DNA of 64,000 nt from Endozoicomonas sp. G2_2 (lineage in GTDB: Bacteria > Pseudomonadota > Gammaproteobacteria > Nevskiales > Salinisphaeraceae). Each line of letters begins with the position of its first letter. Within the stretch, counting starts at the first letter, position 1. Of the stretch, positions 18,426-26,311 are shown piece after piece. The position numbers were made by a program, and so were the translations under genes. Where the stretch lies: the NCBI RefSeq assembly GCF_017744135.1, contig NZ_JAGHQU010000002.1, positions 186,001 through 250,000 on the forward strand. Reading direction: 5' to 3'. Below the pieces are notes generated by a model, which saw only the letters and a program-made list of their open reading frames with translations, did no database searches and had not been told where the DNA came from.

Positions 18426-19714
18426 CAACTTTCCTGATTCGGCGAATCGATCGCACGCAGACGTGCGAGCGCCAGACTGGCGTGAACAGACAGCAGAAAC
18501 ATGAAATGGATCGGGCGGAACAGGCTGGATTCCGCCAGGTTGGCAAGGCTGAGAAAAGCAATGAAGCCGAGCACCCAGGCCGCCTCGGCCCGCCATCCCG
18601 GCAGCAGCAGCACACCGCGGCGGATCGTATTGGCGAGAAATCCGATCCCCAGCAGCAGGCCCGGCACGCCCAGCTCGTTAGCCAAGTCTAGATAGCCGTT
18701 GTGGGCCTGCCAGAGGACGCCGTAAAGGTTCTGGGTGACCCAGGGCGCGGGGCCGCCGATACCGAGCCAGAACGCCTGGAAGCCGGTGCCGAACAACGGG
18801 TGCTTGAGGACTTCCGCATACACTAGACGCCAGATCTCGAGACGCCCGGTGAAGGTCACGTCGCGGCCGACGGCGTTTGCGACCGGGGCGACGATTTCGC
18901 GCCAGCCTGGCACGCCGTGGGTAATGAGCACGACGAAAAATATGCTGAGCACAACTGCGCCGAGCGCGAGCGCGCTGCCGAACAGAAGGCCCCGCAACGA
19001 TATAACCGGACGCAACATCAACCACATCGGCGGCAGCACCGCCATCACGCAAAGCAGCGCCGTGGCGTTGCGCGCCATGATGAGGGTGACCGCGGCCACC
19101 GCAGTCCAGCCGATGGCCGGCAGCGGGCGTACTTCGCCGATCGCCAGTCCGTGCATCCACAGCACCATTACCAGGCTCGCAGCCATGCCAAGGTGGTTCT
19201 TGCTGCGGGTGATGCCGGTCCAGGCATTCTCGTAGCCCGCGACATGTCCGATGTTGGGCAGGGCGAAAACCACGATGATTGAAAACACGATCAGTGTCGT
19301 TAGGCAGGCGCGTGTGTGGCGGCGCAGCCGATCCGGTCGCCAGGCGGCAACCTGGAATGACAGGGCGATCAGCCCTGTGCCGACAAGCAGCACGAGCTTG
19401 CGAACAGTCACCATCGGATAATCCGACCAGCCGACACTGAGCACGGCCCAGCCGAGGAACAGCCACAGAAATGGGTCGATCTGGCGGGCAATGCGCAGGG
19501 CTACGCCGCGGCGTAGCCAGATCACCAATGCACAGAACAAAAAAGGTGTCATCCATTGCAGACGCCGGATCACGGAGCCGCCCTGCGCATCATTGGACGC
19601 CGCATTGCTGGCCCAATCGAGACCATCGGGAAGCAGCGCGAACGCCAGGGTGACCCAGAACAGCACAACGAGCAGCCGGTGGAAACGCGTATCGTGTTCG
19701 ACCGGAAGAGGCAC
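18425..19714 (-). CDS. O-antigen ligase/polymerase family membrane protein (Wzy/WaaL-like)
   Basis: 429 residues, about 11-12 hydrophobic helices with a large external loop (around 270-360) containing RLEIWRLVYAEVLKHPLFGTG and HNGYLDLANELG, which match the conserved Arg and His sites of the O-antigen ligase superfamily. It starts with GTG 5 bases after the CpsD-like stop. In this operon it most likely acts as the Wzy polymerase, since Wza-, Wzz- and Wzx-type partners are all present. A ligase role cannot be excluded from sequence alone. Confidence 0.88.
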   Translation of the reverse strand: MPLPVEHDTRFHRLLVVLFWVTLAFALLPDGLDWASNAASNDAQGGSVIRRLQWMTPFLFCALVIWLRRGVALRIARQIDPFLWLFLGWAVLSVGWSDYPMVTVRKLVLLVGTGLIALSFQVAAWRPDRLRRHTRACLTTLIVFSIIVVFALPNIGHVAGYENAWTGITRSKNHLGMAASLVMVLWMHGLAIGEVRPLPAIGWTAVAAVTLIMARNATALLCVMAVLPPMWLMLRPVISLRGLLFGSALALGAVVLSIFFVVLITHGVPGWREIVAPVANAVGRDVTFTGRLEIWRLVYAEVLKHPLFGTGFQAFWLGIGGPAPWVTQNLYGVLWQAHNGYLDLANELGVPGLLLGIGFLANTIRRGVLLLPGWRAEAAWVLGFIAFLSLANLAESSLFRPIHFMFLLSVHASLALARLRAIDSPNQES

Positions 19715-19719
19715 TGGTC

Positions 19720-20337
19720 TTATTCCTCGATGAGCAAGGTGCCCAATACGCGAGTGCCGCTCTCGCGTAATCGATCGGTCAGGGTGCGTAGCCTGTGAAC
19801 AGGGGTGATACCTCGCTGCACGATGAGCAACGCGCCGTCACTGAGGTTGCCGGCAGAAATCGCGTCCAGATCGCTCGGATGGGCCGACGTATCGATTAAG
19901 ATGTATTCATATTTGCGGCCTAGTTCCGTCATGGCCTGGGCAAACTGTGCCGGCGCTTCGATCAGTGTGTCGGCCAGCGACGGCTGGGTCTCAGTGCCGG
20001 TTACGACGGTCAATCTTGGCACAGTGGTTGCTGTGCTAGCAGTGTCGATTGAAGAGAGTCCGAAAAGCAGATGTTGCCGCGGTCTCTCGCGTGCCGCGTC
20101 GATCAATGCCGTACGTTGGCCGGACTGCGCTAGCAGGACGGCGAGGTTTGCCGCCACGAAACTGCGACCTGAGCCGGCCATGCAGCCGACCACCGCCAAA
20201 CGCCGGACAGGCGTATCGTTGAGTTCGATGCGTGCCAGCGCAGCGCGCAATGTATCGGCAGATTGCCCTCGCGGTACATGAAACGCGAATACGTCGCGAT
20301 GTATGTCCGCGTGTGCCGGTCGTCGATCCATGTTCAT
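19720..20337 (-). CDS. CpsD/Wzc-kinase-like ATPase with altered Walker A and no tyrosine tail
   Basis: 205 residues resembling the cytoplasmic ATPase half of bacterial tyrosine kinases that partner Wzz proteins. The P-loop reads GCMAGSGRS (51-59), so the invariant lysine is Arg58; the Walker A' region is LIDAARERP and the Walker B-like strand ILIDTSA. The protein ends LGTLLIEE with no tyrosine cluster. It is therefore unlikely to be a classical autokinase and may be a regulatory ATPase-like partner of the co-polymerase upstream, with which it overlaps by ATGA. Arg in place of Lys usually weakens ATP hydrolysis; that is family knowledge, not measured here. Confidence 0.8.
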   Translation of the reverse strand: MNMDRRPAHADIHRDVFAFHVPRGQSADTLRAALARIELNDTPVRRLAVVGCMAGSGRSFVAANLAVLLAQSGQRTALIDAARERPRQHLLFGLSSIDTASTATTVPRLTVVTGTETQPSLADTLIEAPAQFAQAMTELGRKYEYILIDTSAHPSDLDAISAGNLSDGALLIVQRGITPVHRLRTLTDRLRESGTRVLGTLLIEE

Positions 20338-21749
20338 GCCGTTGCTCCGCGTTTGAGTACGCCGAACACCGGCAATGCCAGCTCGCGCTCGATATCCTCG
20401 GGCGCACGTACGCGCCGGTCGAGCAGTTCCTGGAGCAGGGCGATCATGACGCCAACGATTCCGCCCAGCACGAGGCTCAATAACAACTTGCGCTTGAGGC
20501 CCAGGCCGGCTCTTTTCGTCGGCGGCGTTGCACGCGTGACTACAGACACATTCTGCGGGCTAAGCTCGCTGCCGCCGAGCACTTGGTCGTAGTTCGACAG
20601 CGCCGCTTCGTAGACCTGTAACGCGCTTTCGAGCCGCCGCTGGTAACTGGCCAGCTGACCCCGCTTGCTTTGCTTGTCCATGACGTCTGCCCGGGCCGCA
20701 TCGTAATTGTTCTGTAAGGCGTCGACCTCGCCGCGCGCGGCCTTTGCACTTTGGCGTGCGGCCGCGAGATAGGCATCGATCTCGGCGCTCAGGCGCGCTC
20801 TTACGGTGTCGATCTGCCCATCGATGGCGCGAATACGCGGATGATTGGGGCCTAGTGATTGGGCAATGTCAGCGCGTTGGGCCAAAAATCCGACTAGGCG
20901 ATCCTTCAAGTCCTGGACCACGTTGCTGTCGAGAATGTCCGCCTGAGCGGTGACCGGTTTCCGGTTTGAACGTGCGGCGTTGATCTGATCGACTTCAGAC
21001 TGAGCACTCTGCATCCGGGCCTGCGCGGCATTTAGGCGTGTGCCGAGATCGGTCAGACGGTCAGTATCGACGGTAGTTGCGCCCGCTGCATCAATCACAT
21101 CAAGGCGTTGACGCGCTGCGGTCAATTCCTCCTGCGCCTGGTCAACCTTGCCGCGTAGACCGTCGAGAAAATCCGCGTATTGACCGAGACGCTGGCGCGC
21201 CGGATCGGAGGCCATGTTCGCGCTGGCCTTCATATACTGGTCGATCACTGCGTTGACGATGGCGGCGCTTTGTTTGGCGTTCTCGCCTCGAAAAGAGACC
21301 ACGAGCAATTGACTGATCTCGCCGGCGCGAATCTGAAGACCATCACCCAGCTGAGCCGCCAGCCTCTGCCGAAAGGACCCCTCGCCGTTGTCTTCGGTTT
21401 CGAAATCAGCCAGTGCTTGCGGGTCGTCTGCCAGGCCTAGTTGATCGACCACGCCCAGCATGACGTTCTGGCTAGTTAACAGGTCGATCTGCGTCGCACG
21501 ATAGCTCTCGGCCAATGCCGAGGAACGCGCCTGACCGGTGAGTGGGTCCACTGTTGGGAACTCGATTACAAGCGACGCGCGCGCCTCATAGCTCGTCGAA
21601 AACAGTGATGCCATGATTGCCAGAGCGGTAAACAAGGCCACCGTAATCGCGACAGTGCGCCAATGGGCGCGAACCGCGCGCCAGAGCTGGCCGACGGTCG
21701 GCGTGGCCTGCATGCCGGGGATCAGTGGCCGATCGACTTGGGCGCTCAA
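20334..21749 (-). CDS. Wzz/GumC-type polysaccharide co-polymerase
   Basis: 471 residues: N-terminal membrane helix (about 30-52, TVAITVALFTALAIMASLF), a Wzz domain with IDLLTSQNVM, a long periplasmic coiled coil (about 190-390), and a second helix (LLLSLVLGGIVGVMIALL) before a short cytoplasmic end. Such proteins set chain length and bridge the polymerase to the Wza exporter. The start is a TTG in a TTGA overlap with the upstream gene, backed by a strong AAGGAG ribosome-binding site inside that gene's end. The kinase-like partner is the next, separate gene, as in Gram-positive CapA/CapB pairs. Confidence 0.9.
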   Translation of the reverse strand: MSAQVDRPLIPGMQATPTVGQLWRAVRAHWRTVAITVALFTALAIMASLFSTSYEARASLVIEFPTVDPLTGQARSSALAESYRATQIDLLTSQNVMLGVVDQLGLADDPQALADFETEDNGEGSFRQRLAAQLGDGLQIRAGEISQLLVVSFRGENAKQSAAIVNAVIDQYMKASANMASDPARQRLGQYADFLDGLRGKVDQAQEELTAARQRLDVIDAAGATTVDTDRLTDLGTRLNAAQARMQSAQSEVDQINAARSNRKPVTAQADILDSNVVQDLKDRLVGFLAQRADIAQSLGPNHPRIRAIDGQIDTVRARLSAEIDAYLAAARQSAKAARGEVDALQNNYDAARADVMDKQSKRGQLASYQRRLESALQVYEAALSNYDQVLGGSELSPQNVSVVTRATPPTKRAGLGLKRKLLLSLVLGGIVGVMIALLQELLDRRVRAPEDIERELALPVFGVLKRGATA

Positions 21750-22645
21750 AAGAAACGCTCCTTCACGAAAATCACGTCACCAGCCTGTACGCGCGTGGTA
21801 GGCGACCCATCGAGCGTTTTCACCGTGCCGTCGGGTGCACGACGATGAATGGCAAAACGAGAGTTGGAGCCACGATCGGTGAGGCCGCCGCCGGTGGAAA
21901 TAGCCTGAATGACGGTCATCCCGGGCCGGATCGCGTAGGCGTCAGGGCGCTGAACCTGACCGTAGATGTAGAATAGCGGCGCCTCAGGCACGTAGACCGT
22001 GTCGCCGGCGCGTAAGACGCTGGCAGTGCTGTCGCCAGCGACCAATGCATCGATATCAATACGCTCTCTCATCTCGGCGTCTTTACCGGCGTGAATCAGC
22101 ACGACTGAACGCGCGCCCCGTGCCGTAATGCCGCCCGCCTCGGCCAGCACATCGAGAAGCGTCGTGCGACTGGTTAACGAGAACCGTCCGGGTTGATTCA
22201 CCGCACCGAGGACTGAGACCTGTTGGCTACGGTGTTCCACTAACGTCAGGCTGATTTGAGGATCACGAAAATAACCGCCTTCTCGATATGCTGTCTCGAT
22301 ACGGGTCTGAGCCGCATTGGGTGTCAGATCGCCGATATTGACAATGCCCAGCAGGGGCAGTGATATCTGTCCGGTGTCGGACACAAACCCCTGGATGTTC
22401 ATGTCGGCCTGACCGAACATGCTCATTTGAACAATATCGCCTGCGCCAATGATGACGCCCTCCGAACTTGTCGCGGATGAGTCGGCCGGTTGATCCGACG
22501 GTATCGGCAGGTTTGACGGATTCACGGACGGTGGTGCAGGAGCTATCGATTCGGCCGTTTGGTTCGGGGCCGGTGATCCAGCGCAAGCGGCGAGCAGGAT
22601 AGAGAGTCCCGCGACCGTCAGAACGATCCGATAATCAGTCAGCAC
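21746..22645 (-). CDS. Polysaccharide export lipoprotein (Wza/EpsE-like)
   Basis: 299 residues starting at GTG. A lipoprotein signal ends in LLAAC (Cys21). The polysaccharide-export domain (GVIIGAGDIVQMSMFGQADM, about 64-160) is followed by two SLBB-like segments (VSVLGAVNQPGRF and FYIYGQVQRPDAY). This is the outer-membrane channel for capsule or exopolysaccharide export and the first gene of the ten-gene minus-strand operon. A G-rich Shine-Dalgarno lies 9 bases before the start and a palindrome 34 bases upstream of it. Confidence 0.92.
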   Translation of the reverse strand: MLTDYRIVLTVAGLSILLAACAGSPAPNQTAESIAPAPPSVNPSNLPIPSDQPADSSATSSEGVIIGAGDIVQMSMFGQADMNIQGFVSDTGQISLPLLGIVNIGDLTPNAAQTRIETAYREGGYFRDPQISLTLVEHRSQQVSVLGAVNQPGRFSLTSRTTLLDVLAEAGGITARGARSVVLIHAGKDAEMRERIDIDALVAGDSTASVLRAGDTVYVPEAPLFYIYGQVQRPDAYAIRPGMTVIQAISTGGGLTDRGSNSRFAIHRRAPDGTVKTLDGSPTTRVQAGDVIFVKERFF

Positions 22646-22654
22646 GGCAATTAT

Positions 22655-22664
22655 CCCCCCCTTT
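22655..22664 (-). promoter_or_regulatory. Strong Shine-Dalgarno for the export-lipoprotein GTG start
   Basis: On the minus strand the sequence AAAGGGGGGG lies about 9 bases before the GTG at 22645. It supports that GTG as the true start although no ATG is nearby. Confidence 0.6.
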
Positions 22665-22678
22665 AGTACCCGTGTAGA

Positions 22679-22696
22679 AGATATTAACCCATATCT
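22679..22696. promoter_or_regulatory. Palindrome in exopolysaccharide operon leader, candidate operator
   Basis: Perfect inverted repeat AGATAT-N6-ATATCT in an AT-rich patch of an otherwise GC-rich genome, 34 bases upstream of the first gene of the exopolysaccharide operon. The position suits a regulator-binding site overlapping a promoter. TAATAT-like and TAGATA-like hexamers occur within or beside it but no good -35 box is seen, so the promoter itself is unassigned. Confidence 0.35.
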
Positions 22697-22989
22697 AAAG
22701 TTCGTCTACGGCACTTTGTTTAACGACCCATGTTTCGCGGCATGTTTTCGAGGATAGAGGTGGCAAATTGCATATTTCACGGGATACGCAATCCACGGGA
22801 AATGACGCGCAACTCTGCGCGGCAACTGGCTCAAGGAAAGTGCCTCGGACGACTCATCCCCGGCCGGCTAGATGTGCGTTCCGGAACGGGAACGCTAAAG
22901 TTGGATGGGTAGCCTCGATGCCGGCTCGAATGCGCGATTGAGAACTCGTGCTTGCGGTCGAGACGTTTAACCACCCGGCCGTTCGTGAA
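22697..22989. other. Non-coding stretch upstream of exopolysaccharide operon
   Basis: No convincing gene. The part near 22697-22740 is AT-rich and probably belongs to the operon promoter region; the remainder shows short open frames only and merges into the transposase relic. Confidence 0.4.
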
Positions 22990-23625
22990 CAAGCGGAGCC
23001 GGCCGACCGGTGGCTGGTAACCGAGGCCGGCGTGCCGGCTTTGCCTGATGCAGTCATGCAGCCAATTTCGCAGACTGACCGCGCTCTGAGCTAAGTACCC
23101 GTCGGATCGTGCGTACGCCCATTCGCACCGCCGGCTGGATCAGTCGCTCGACCTGACCGTTGTTGCGCGGCCAAAAATCTCTTGTCCGGTGTTGCAAATG
23201 CCTAGACAGTGATGTGCCGATATGTTGGATCGACCGGTGCGTAGTGTTCCTAGCGGAGAATTGGCGTGGTTGGCTTCAGCGCGGCCAGCCAATTCGGGCA
23301 GGCCTTTCGCAATGCAGGCCATTGCCGGTATAGGCATGTCGACGGTCTCGGCGATTTCTTGATAAATCGGGCGCGCTCGACGCAATGCGATGATCCGATT
23401 GCGTTCGACTGGGATCAGCTGATACGAAAATGCGTCGGGAAAAGCCTGTGCCAGGCGAATCCCGAAGAGCGTTTGCCTGATAATGTTGCAGCCGGTTGTC
23501 GCTGTTCGCGAGATCACTCCGATCGCCTGACCTGCCTCGATAAGCAGCATGCCGTCATCGCCGACCTACTGACCGAGGTGGATTCGACCGTGAACGCTCA
23601 GACGCGAATTCTTGTGCGTTTTCAT
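22990..23625 (-). pseudogene. Degenerate IS481-family transposase
   Basis: Read on the minus strand in several frames, the pieces line up in order with IS481 transposases: an N-terminus MKTHKNSRLSVHGRIHL from ATG 23625 followed by a stop; a middle frame with VERNRIIALRRARP, then MACIAKGLPELA, matching the helix-turn-helix/linker part; then NGQVERLIQPAVRMGVRTIR with RRVLSSER, another stop and shift; and the C-terminal RHAGLGYQPPVGRL. The catalytic core between the middle and C-terminal pieces (the DDE region) is deleted. The element is dead. No terminal inverted repeats or target duplication could be made out. It lies between the exopolysaccharide operon and tRNA-Leu. Confidence 0.75.
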
Positions 23626-23846
23626 CTGGGTTGCTCCTCGGACTGCCGGACTTTGAACAGCCGTCGGCTTCGGGATCGCGGCCCAGATGAACGACCAACT
23701 GAAAGATCGCATCTGGACGACCTGCAAAGTCAGCGGCCGCGCCTAAAACCCCTGAATTAAATTATGTTCTAACTACACTGCCTGCCTAACTTGTACGCAG
23801 ATTGCCGACGCGCGCTACGTTATAGCTGCTAAAATCCAGCGCTCGC
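23626..23846. other. Non-coding gap between transposase relic and tRNA-Leu
   Basis: Nothing recognisable as coding. It becomes AT-rich around 23735-23785, and a TAAAAT hexamer at 23830 lies close to the tRNA start, but no well-spaced -35 box supports a firm promoter call. Confidence 0.35.
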
Positions 23847-23933
23847 GCCCGGATGGCGAAATTGGTAGACGCATGGGACTTAAAATCCCTTGTCCTTCGG
23901 GACGTGCCGGTTCGAGTCCGGCTCCGGGCACCA
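23847..23933 (+). tRNA. tRNA-Leu (anticodon UAA)
   Basis: 87 bases including the encoded CCA. Acceptor arms GCCCGGA and TCCGGGC pair exactly, the D-arm contains TTGGTAGAC, the anticodon loop is CTTAAAA with TAA at 23881-23883, a long variable arm (TGTCCTTCGGGACG) marks a class II tRNA, and the T-arm holds GGTTCGAGTCC. It reads UUA codons. ccmA follows 34 bases later. Confidence 0.97.
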
Positions 23934-23967
23934 GCCACTTGGTCTTGGGCCACCCAGAACGCCTTCT

Positions 23968-24606
23968 ATGACGCAGCCGCGCCTGCTTGTCCGGAATCTG
24001 AGCTGCGGCCGTGGCGAGCGGGCGCTGTTCCATGATCTCGACTTCGAACTGCGAGGCGGGGAGGCCGCGCGCGTGCGCGGCGAGAATGGCTGCGGCAAGA
24101 CCACGCTGCTGCGAACGCTCGCTGGGCTGCAGGCGCCGCATGCAGGGACTGTGCACTGGCAAAGCGCGACACCCGCGCGTGACGGCGAGCCGGTTTTGCT
24201 TCAGGACGACCTGTGTTTTGTCGGCCACGAAAACGCGCTCAACGGCGCGTTGACGCCGTCCGAGAATCTCGACGTACTCATGCGCCTGGCGGCGCGCCGC
24301 GTTTCGGTGCGCGCCATCCGTCAGGTGCTTGCCGAGCTCGGGCTCGATCGGGTCGCCGAGAGGCCCTGTGAACGACTTTCCGCAGGGCAGAAGCGGCGCG
24401 TGTCGCTTGCGCGGCTCTGGCTTAGCGAGGCGCCGCTATGGTTGCTGGACGAGCCCGCGTCGGCGCTCGACGTGGAATCCCGCGCGGTGCTGTGTGCGCG
24501 TATCGATGCACACGTCGCCGGTGGCGGGATCGTCGTGTTCACGACCCATGAAGAGCTCACGCTTACCCATACCCGGGTTCGTGCCATCGAACTGACGCCA
24601 TGCTGA
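23968..24606 (+). CDS. ccmA: Cytochrome c maturation ABC transporter ATP-binding subunit
   Basis: 212 residues. Walker A GENGCGKTTLL, signature LSAGQKRRVSLARL and Walker B LWLLDEPASALD are all intact. With CcmB it forms the ATPase that drives release of holo-CcmE from CcmC/CcmD in haem delivery to apocytochromes c. ATG 23968 was chosen over an in-frame upstream start inside tRNA-Leu. It overlaps ccmB by 7 bases and opens the operon ccmABCDEFGHI. Confidence 0.96.
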   Translation: MTQPRLLVRNLSCGRGERALFHDLDFELRGGEAARVRGENGCGKTTLLRTLAGLQAPHAGTVHWQSATPARDGEPVLLQDDLCFVGHENALNGALTPSENLDVLMRLAARRVSVRAIRQVLAELGLDRVAERPCERLSAGQKRRVSLARLWLSEAPLWLLDEPASALDVESRAVLCARIDAHVAGGGIVVFTTHEELTLTHTRVRAIELTPC

Positions 24607-25268
24607 GTGTGTTCTGGGCGGTATTGCGGCGCGATCTGCTGTTGGCGTTTCGTCAGCGGGGCGTGCTGGTACATCACCTGCTGTTCTTCGTGCTTGTGGT
24701 CGCCCTGTTTCCGCTGGGCACCGGAGCGGATGCGCGCATTCTCGTAACCGTATCGCCGGCCCTGATCTGGATGGCGGTGCTGCTTGCGGCGCTGCTTTCA
24801 CTGCAGCGCCTGTTCCGGCCGGACTACGAGGACGGCACCCTGGAACAGTATGTCCTGTCGCCGGAGCCGCTGGCGCTGATCGCGTTGGCCAAGGTCGCGG
24901 CGTACTGGCTGGCGAGCGGCCTGGTGTTCGTTATGGCTTCGCCGTTGCTGGTGTTGCTGCTCGGGGTGCCTGCGCACGCCGTACCCGTTATCATGGCCAG
25001 CCTGCTGCTGGGTACGCCCACGCTCGGGCTGGTCGGTGCCATCGGTACCGCTCTGACGTTGAGTCTGCCGCGTGCGGGGCTGCTGCTCAGCCTGTTGATC
25101 TTCCCGCTTTATGTGCCGGTGCTGATTTTCGGTGCCGGGGCGATGCGGGCAGCGATCGCCGGGTTGCCGGCGGCCGGCGCGCTGTATCTGCTCGGGGCGT
25201 TGCTGGCGCTGGGTATCACGACGGCGCCTATCGCGATAGCGGCGGCGCTGAAAATCAGCCTCGAGTAG
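24600..25268 (+). CDS. ccmB: Cytochrome c maturation ABC transporter permease CcmB
   Basis: 222 residues with six hydrophobic helices. It begins MLSVFWAVLRRDLLLAFRQRG, the short cytoplasmic lead and first helix typical of CcmB, and contains the family-like FRPDYEDGTLEQYVLSP. It is the membrane partner of CcmA at the cytoplasmic membrane. The 163-base space after it is the only real gap in the ccm operon and holds the riboswitch-like element. Confidence 0.95.
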   Translation: MLSVFWAVLRRDLLLAFRQRGVLVHHLLFFVLVVALFPLGTGADARILVTVSPALIWMAVLLAALLSLQRLFRPDYEDGTLEQYVLSPEPLALIALAKVAAYWLASGLVFVMASPLLVLLLGVPAHAVPVIMASLLLGTPTLGLVGAIGTALTLSLPRAGLLLSLLIFPLYVPVLIFGAGAMRAAIAGLPAAGALYLLGALLALGITTAPIAIAAALKISLE

Positions 25269-25331
25269 GGAGCGCAACGCCGCTCGCGCTGTCGAAACCC
25301 GAGGCGCTGTGCGGATCGCAGTGAAAACAAT

Positions 25332-25408
25332 AGACAGGAGAACGCGCATCGCGCGCTAAGCATATGCGTCGACAGGCAACAGAACTCTCAGGCAACGAGA
25401 CGGGCTAG
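25332..25408 (+). promoter_or_regulatory. Glycine-riboswitch-like RNA element upstream of ccmC
   Basis: The order of blocks matches a glycine aptamer: GGAGA at 25337, a short hairpin (GCGCAT pairing with ATGCGT), then CGACAGGCAA in place of CGAAGGAGCAA, then AACTCTCAGGCAA at 25383-25395 and GAGACGGG after it. The last block is the most diagnostic. The outer P1 pairing is not clear and the CGAAGG box carries an insertion, so this may be a diverged or decayed aptamer. No terminator follows, so control would have to be at translation of ccmC. A glycine sensor inside a ccm operon would be unexpected. Confidence 0.45.
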
Positions 25409-25431
25409 GCGTTTTGGCAAAGTCCGCGTTC

Positions 25432-26166
25432 ATGCTCTGGCTGCACCGCTTCGGGTCGCTGCCGTATTTCTATCGCATCAGCCGGCCGATCGCGCTGGCG
25501 CTTGCCGTGCCTGGCGTGCTGCTCGCCGCTTATGGCGTCTATGGCGGCCTGGTGGAAGCGCCGGTCGATTATCAGCAGGGCGATGCGTTTCGCATTCTGT
25601 ATATTCACGTACCGAGCGCCTGGCTGTCGCTGTTCGGTTATACGAGCATGGCGGTGGCGGGGTTCGTCGCACTGGTCTGGCGGCTCAAGCTGGCCGAGAT
25701 ATTCCTCGTGGCGGCCGCCCCGGTAGGCGCAAGCTTCACGTTCCTCGCACTGGTCACCGGCTCGATCTGGGGCAAGCCGATGTGGGGCACCTGGTGGGTG
25801 TGGGATGCGCGCCTGACGTCCGAGCTGATCCTGCTTTTTCTCTATCTCGGCGTGATTGCCCTGCATAACGCGATCGAGTCGCCGCGCACCGCAGCGCGCG
25901 CCTGTTCGCTGCTGGCGCTGGTCGGCGTGATCAACGTGCCGATCATCCACTACTCGGTGGAGTGGTGGAATACGCTGCATCAGGGGCCGACGGTCACGCG
26001 GTTCGGCCGTCCGGCCATGGAAATGGACATGCTCGTGCCGCTATTGTGTGCCGCGCTCGGTTTCACGCTCATCTTCGGCTGGCTCACGCTCTGGGGCATG
26101 CGCGCGCAACTGCTCTGGCGCGAGCGGCGTAGTCGCTGGGTGAAAAGGCTTTTCTCCGATGGATGA
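25432..26166 (+). CDS. ccmC: Haem-handling protein CcmC
   Basis: 244 residues with six membrane helices. It contains the periplasmic tryptophan-rich segment GKPMWGTWWVWDARLTSEL and the flanking conserved histidines in YIHVPSAW and PIIHYSVEWWNTLHQ. It presents haem to CcmE. ATG 25432 gives the family-like start MLWLHRFGSLPYFY; a TTG at 25414 would add six residues. It overlaps ccmD by 8 bases. Confidence 0.96.
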   Translation: MLWLHRFGSLPYFYRISRPIALALAVPGVLLAAYGVYGGLVEAPVDYQQGDAFRILYIHVPSAWLSLFGYTSMAVAGFVALVWRLKLAEIFLVAAAPVGASFTFLALVTGSIWGKPMWGTWWVWDARLTSELILLFLYLGVIALHNAIESPRTAARACSLLALVGVINVPIIHYSVEWWNTLHQGPTVTRFGRPAMEMDMLVPLLCAALGFTLIFGWLTLWGMRAQLLWRERRSRWVKRLFSDG

Positions 26167-26311
26167 TTTCTGGGCAATGGGCGGCTATGCCGCATATGTC
26201 TGGAGCAGCTACGGTATTGCCGCCGTGGTGCTGCTGGGCAATGTCTTCGGCCCGCTGATCGCGCACCGGCGCATCGCGCGGCGTATCAAGAACGAGGAAT
26301 TCGATGACTAG
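26159..26311 (+). CDS. ccmD: Haem exporter accessory protein CcmD
   Basis: A 50-residue protein beginning MDDFWAMGGYAAYVWSSYG, one membrane helix (about 13-35), then a basic tail RRIARRIKNEEFDD. It helps release holo-CcmE from CcmC. It overlaps ccmC by 8 bases and ccmE by 8 bases. Size, topology and position all match CcmD. Confidence 0.93.
   Translation: MDDFWAMGGYAAYVWSSYGIAAVVLLGNVFGPLIAHRRIARRIKNEEFDD

Noticed and set aside
7358-22645. Exosortase/PEP-CTERM system, suggested by the hydrolase families
   Set aside because: No exosortase, PEP-CTERM tail or associated acyl-CoA ligase was found within the window.
23266-23760. 164-codon plus-strand frame between the EPS operon and tRNA-Leu
   Set aside because: It lies opposite the IS481 relic, whose fragments explain the sequence better.
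1-23846. tRNA-Leu(UAA) as the attachment site of a 1-23 kb genomic island
   Set aside because: The EPS region faces the 5' end of the tRNA, no repeated tRNA 3' end or integrase is visible, so tRNA-targeted integration is not supported.
23815-24228. Minus-strand frame across tRNA-Leu(UAA) with an AGLEPARP motif
   Set aside because: A known artefact of translating tRNA genes backwards; the same happens at 50378-50668 (tRNA-Lys) and 59390-59662 (tRNA-Leu).
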